This document shows positions 16,699 to 19,432 of a stretch of 19,432 bases of DNA, one piece after another. The position numbers and the translations under genes were made by a program. Origin of the DNA: Rhodospirillaceae bacterium (lineage in GTDB: Bacteria > Pseudomonadota > Alphaproteobacteria > CADEGL01); assembly GCA_018699755.1 (NCBI GenBank), contig JABIRQ010000190.1, positions 1-19,432 on the forward strand, in the 5' to 3' direction. How positions within the stretch are numbered: position 1 is the stretch's first letter; the number at the start of each line of letters is the position of its first letter. The notes under the pieces are model-generated. The model saw nothing but the letters and a program-made list of their open reading frames with translations, searched no databases and was not told where the DNA came from.

Positions 16699-17844
16699 CT
16701 AACCTTGCAGCACCTTATCCAGAATCCAGCGATCGAAGCTGGCGACGGTGCCTTCCTTCCAGGACAGCGGGCCGTCGCGGCGGACGACAGAGGCGAGGCC
16801 GCGCTGCTGGATTTCGACGATCCCGAGATCCTCCTCGGCGACCAGGCGCCAACGCGCGAAGTATTTGGCCGCGTTCGCCTCGAAGTCCGGCCGGGCGACG
16901 GTCTCCCTGGGGAAGCAGTAGCCCAGGTCCAGGCGGCAGGTATCGGGGCCGGTCGGCAGGACCGTGAGCCACCAGGCGCAGTCCTGGGTGAAGCAGAACT
17001 GGGTGTTGGGATAGACCAGGGTGAAGTAGGAGCGCTCGGCCGCCTCCTCGCTCAAACCCGGGATATGGGGGAAGGCCGTCTCCTCCTTCGGCAGAACGCC
17101 GACGGCCCGCGCCCCTGGGACGTAGAGGATCTCGCACGCACCGGCGACCTCCTCGGGATAGGCCTGCTGGGTCCCGATCGAGGTGCCGTGGACGGCGGCG
17201 GTGTGGTAGTCCTCCAGCGCGTTCTCGAGCAGCAACTTCCAGTTGCAGCCGACCTCGTAGCTGTCGCGGCCGACGGTCACCATCTCGGCCAGCCTGTGGG
17301 AGGCAAACTTGGCCGGATAGCCGCCGAGATGGGTCGCAAGATCGGGCCCGCCTGCGGCGAAGGAGACGAAAACAAAGCCGTCCCAGATCTCATGCCGCAC
17401 GGGGATGAGGGCGTGGTCCGCGGGCTCGAAGCCCTCGACCCCGTCCATGTGCGGCGCGGCGGCGAGGCTGCCGTCGAGAGCGTAGGTCCAGCGGTGGTAG
17501 GGACAGACGATCGCGCGGCAATTGCCCGCGCCGTGCAGCAGCGCGGAGCCACGATGGCGGCAGGTATTGCCGAAGACGCGTAGCTGTTCGTCCCGTCCCC
17601 GGAGCATGACGACCGGCCCACTCGACGTATCGCAGACCCGGTAGTCGCCCGGCTTGGCGACCTCGTCCTCGCGGCCGACGAAGAGCCAGTGGCGCAGGAA
17701 GATCGCGTCGATCTCCCGTTCCAGGAAGGCCCGCGAGGTGTAGCACCAGCGCGGCAGGGAGCGGGCCGCGCGCCCCGCACCGGCCTCGTAGTGGCGCGGG
17801 TCGAACAGGTCGTCGGGTTCGCGGAGCGGGGCGATGGCGGTCAT
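16699..17844 (-). CDS. Rieske non-haem iron oxygenase, alpha subunit (second)
   Basis: This is a 381-residue paralogue of the downstream oxygenase. The Rieske ligands are Cys95-x-His97 (TCRHRG) and Cys114-x2-His117 (CPYHRWTY). The iron site is at CNWKLLLENALEDYHTAAVHG with Glu211, His214 and His219, and an acidic stretch (EEDLGIVEIQQRG) fits the last ligand. The bridging residue is again Glu. Between the two metal domains the two proteins share the pattern 'MD...GF.P....L...R...W.GF.FV'. The frame opens upstream at 17916, but the ATG at 17844 is preferred: GAAGG precedes it and the longer version adds a non-family leader reaching into the promoter. It is the first gene of the cluster, divergent from the LysR gene, which probably controls it. 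The substrate is unknown. Confidence 0.94.
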   Translation of the reverse strand: MTAIAPLREPDDLFDPRHYEAGAGRAARSLPRWCYTSRAFLEREIDAIFLRHWLFVGREDEVAKPGDYRVCDTSSGPVVMLRGRDEQLRVFGNTCRHRGSALLHGAGNCRAIVCPYHRWTYALDGSLAAAPHMDGVEGFEPADHALIPVRHEIWDGFVFVSFAAGGPDLATHLGGYPAKFASHRLAEMVTVGRDSYEVGCNWKLLLENALEDYHTAAVHGTSIGTQQAYPEEVAGACEILYVPGARAVGVLPKEETAFPHIPGLSEEAAERSYFTLVYPNTQFCFTQDCAWWLTVLPTGPDTCRLDLGYCFPRETVARPDFEANAAKYFARWRLVAEEDLGIVEIQQRGLASVVRRDGPLSWKEGTVASFDRWILDKVLQG

Positions 17845-17983
17845 GGCCGAACCTTCAAATCCACTTCTTGTTGTGTGGGCGAGCGCCGCCCACCGGAAAT
17901 CTACTGGAGTGCTCAATATTGACGAGGCGCCAGATCAATAGTCCAATGAAATTTTCGAATAGGTTTAATAGGATTAATCAATA
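17845..17983. promoter_or_regulatory. AT-rich divergent promoter and LysR-type operator
   Basis: This gap lies between the leftward oxygenase gene and the rightward LysR gene and is much richer in A/T than its surroundings. It contains a perfect palindrome TCAATATTGA (17913-17922) and an imperfectly spaced arrangement ATTGA-N12-TCAAT (17918-17939), which fits the T-N11-A form of LysR boxes. A further TCAAT lies at 17978-17982, just before the LysR start. On the minus strand TTGGAC (17947-17942) followed by TCAATA after 18 bases could be the oxygenase promoter, overlapping the operator. TTGACG at 17919-17924 could serve the LysR gene. The assignments are by eye. Confidence 0.6.
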
Positions 17984-18898
17984 ATGATACTGAAGCTTAA
18001 CCGCCTCCGCTCCTTCGTCGTCCTGGCCGAGGAACGGCATTTCAGCCGCGCCGCTCAGCGCCTTCACATTTCCCAGCCGTCGTTGAGCCAGCAGATCCGT
18101 GCGCTCGAGGGCGAACTCGGCGTCGACCTCGTCGTCCGGGGCAGCCGGCCGACCGAGCTGACCGAGGCCGGCAGGCGCTTGTCGCGCGACGCGCGCGGCC
18201 TGCTGGCCCAGGCCAGGGCCGTGACGGAGCGGACGCGCCAGACCGCCCAGGGCAAGGTCAGCCATCTCTCGCTCGGCTTCGCCGACGACTATCGCTATGG
18301 CTTCCTGCCGCGTCTGCTGGGCGATTTCTCGATAGGCCATCCGAACGTCTATCTTCGCTCGCAGGTCGGAATGACCGGTGACCTGGGCGAGGCCGTCCAC
18401 GACCGCAACCTGGATATCGCCTTCATCACACCACCCCTGGTTCCTGACATCCGGGGTCTGCGCGAGCGCGCCCTGCCGCCGGTCGAGTTCCGCGCCGTGC
18501 TGCCGAGCGGCCACCGGCTGGCCGGCGCCGGGACCATCTCCCTCGCCGCGCTTCGCGACGAACGTTTCGTCCTGCCGGCCATGGCCCATTGGACCGGCTT
18601 CTTCCGGCAGCTCGCTCGCCTGTTCGACCATGCCGGCTTCGAGCCCGCCGTGTTTCACGAGATCAACGATCCGGACCTGCTGTGCAACGTGGTCGCGGCC
18701 GGGGCTGGCGTCGGCCTTGCCACGGCAGGGTCGATGGCGACGCAGCGCGACGATCTCGCCTTTCCCCGGCTGGTCGAACCGGACGCGGAGGTCGCCCAGG
18801 TCGTGATCTGGCGCTCCGACGACGATTCCCCCCTCGTGGCCGATCTGCTGGGCATGCTCGACGCTCGCGTGTCCCGGGATAGGGTCGGGCCCGGCTAG
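17984..18898 (+). CDS. LysR-family transcriptional regulator
   Basis: This 304-residue regulator has the normal LysR length. The N-terminal winged helix-turn-helix is unmistakable (LRSFVVLAEERHFSRAAQRLHISQPSLSQQIRALEGELG), followed by the linker helix and a periplasmic-binding-protein-like effector domain (SHLSLGFADDYRYGFLPRLL to the end). Family members bind T-N11-A sites between divergent genes and activate the neighbour when an inducer, often a pathway intermediate, binds. Here the divergent neighbour is the Rieske oxygenase cluster, so control of that cluster is the simplest reading. The ATG at 17984 has only a weak AGGA 10 bases upstream. The stop overlaps the stop of the convergent glycosylase gene in CTAG. 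Confidence 0.95.
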   Translation: MILKLNRLRSFVVLAEERHFSRAAQRLHISQPSLSQQIRALEGELGVDLVVRGSRPTELTEAGRRLSRDARGLLAQARAVTERTRQTAQGKVSHLSLGFADDYRYGFLPRLLGDFSIGHPNVYLRSQVGMTGDLGEAVHDRNLDIAFITPPLVPDIRGLRERALPPVEFRAVLPSGHRLAGAGTISLAALRDERFVLPAMAHWTGFFRQLARLFDHAGFEPAVFHEINDPDLLCNVVAAGAGVGLATAGSMATQRDDLAFPRLVEPDAEVAQVVIWRSDDDSPLVADLLGMLDARVSRDRVGPG

Positions 18899-19432
18899 CC
18901 GATCAGGGCGTGGGCCCGCTCCCGCAACTCCGGCACGACCTCTTCCTCGAACCAGGGGTTCTTGCGCAGCCAAAGGGTGCTGCGCCAGCTCGGATGCGGG
19001 GTCGGCAGGAAACCGGGCAGGTGGTCCCGCCAGGCGCGCACGGTGTCGGTCATGGTGCGCTTGCGCCCGCCTTCCAGGTAATAGGCCTGGGCATAGCCGC
19101 CGACCAGCAGGGTCAGTTCGACGGACGGCAGCAGCGGCCGGATGCGCGGATGCCACATCGGTGCGCATTCCGGGCGCGGCGGGTTGTCGCCGCCGCGCGG
19201 CTGCCGGCCCGGATAGCAGAAGCCCGCGGGCAGGATGGCGATGCGCGCCTCGTCGTAGAAGGTCTCGCGATCGAGGGCCAGCCACTCGCGCAGCCGGTCG
19301 CCCGAGGGGTCGTTCCAGGGAATGCCCGTCTCGTGCACCTTGGTGCCCGGCGCCTGGCCGACGATCATCAGCCGCGCCGTGGGCGAGGCCCGCAGCACCG
19401 GGCGCGGACCGAGCGGCAGATGCGCCGCACAA
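18895..19432 (-). CDS. Uracil-DNA glycosylase family protein (5' end outside the window)
   Basis: About 179 codons are present, and the frame is still open at the window edge (CAAHLPLGPRPVLRASPTARLM), so the start lies beyond it. The UDG superfamily motif A appears as IVGQAPGTKVHETGIPWNDPSG, and the C-terminal motif with the conserved His as PTPHPSWRSTLWLRKNPWFEEEVVPEL. The protein should remove uracil or a related damaged base from DNA; the exact UDG class cannot be set with certainty. Several Cys residues (PAGFCYPG, PPRPECAP) occur, and the cut-off N-terminus opens with one more. It is convergent with LysR, sharing the CTAG at 18895-18898, and is probably a chromosomal housekeeping gene rather than part of the cluster. 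Confidence 0.9.
   Translation of the reverse strand, partial: CAAHLPLGPRPVLRASPTARLMIVGQAPGTKVHETGIPWNDPSGDRLREWLALDRETFYDEARIAILPAGFCYPGRQPRGGDNPPRPECAPMWHPRIRPLLPSVELTLLVGGYAQAYYLEGGRKRTMTDTVRAWRDHLPGFLPTPHPSWRSTLWLRKNPWFEEEVVPELRERAHALIG

Noticed and set aside
15415..17583. 722-codon plus-strand open frame opposite the Rieske genes
   Set aside because: It is antisense to two genes with intact Rieske and iron motifs; length alone is not evidence in DNA of this composition.

Overview
The window is GC-rich bacterial DNA with tightly packed genes, short gaps and many 4-base start/stop overlaps. The gene content (acetoacetyl-CoA synthetase, tandem EamA transporters, an HSD10-type dehydrogenase, a PAS-class III cyclase, a minimal zincin, paired one-subunit Rieske oxygenases) fits an alphaproteobacterium, probably of the Rhodospirillales kind. 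The taxonomic call is inferred from gene style and is not proven. No tRNA, rRNA, CRISPR array or intact insertion sequence was seen.

Left part (1-8326). A TetR regulator on the + strand meets a minus-strand operon. That operon reads acetoacetyl-CoA synthetase, then a class I aminotransferase, then a small ABM-domain protein. Divergent from it runs a plus-strand set: two sister EamA/DMT exporters joined by a GTGA overlap, a class V aminotransferase of the cysteine-desulfurase-like type without the catalytic Cys, and an HSD10-like short-chain dehydrogenase.

Middle part (8398-11147). A small membrane protein with a PAS-like domain faces a PAS-class III adenylate/guanylate cyclase whose N-terminus is split by an apparent one-base frameshift. 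Next come pterin-4a-carbinolamine dehydratase and, divergently, a minimal zinc metallopeptidase.

Breakpoint (11191-11600). A Lon-like AAA protease gene (LonB/COG1067 type) is frameshifted and then cut off after about 120 of roughly 800 residues, directly against the accessory cluster. This looks like the scar of a deletion or insertion.

Accessory catabolic cluster (11601-18898). It is transcribed leftward from a divergent LysR gene: Rieske oxygenase, second Rieske oxygenase, RraA-like aldolase, two HpaI-type aldolase-like proteins, an MhpD/FAH-family hydratase-like protein and a TauD/TfdA dioxygenase. Several members lack residues that define their families. The two HpaI-like proteins are degenerate in complementary ways: one keeps the metal ligands but lacks the conserved RYxPxGxRG loop, and the other keeps the loop but has lost the metal ligands. 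No ring-cleavage enzyme, Rieske beta subunit, ferredoxin or reductase is present. The cluster reads as an uncharacterised oxidative route that makes and splits a branched or hydroxylated oxo-acid. A partial uracil-DNA glycosylase family gene closes the window.
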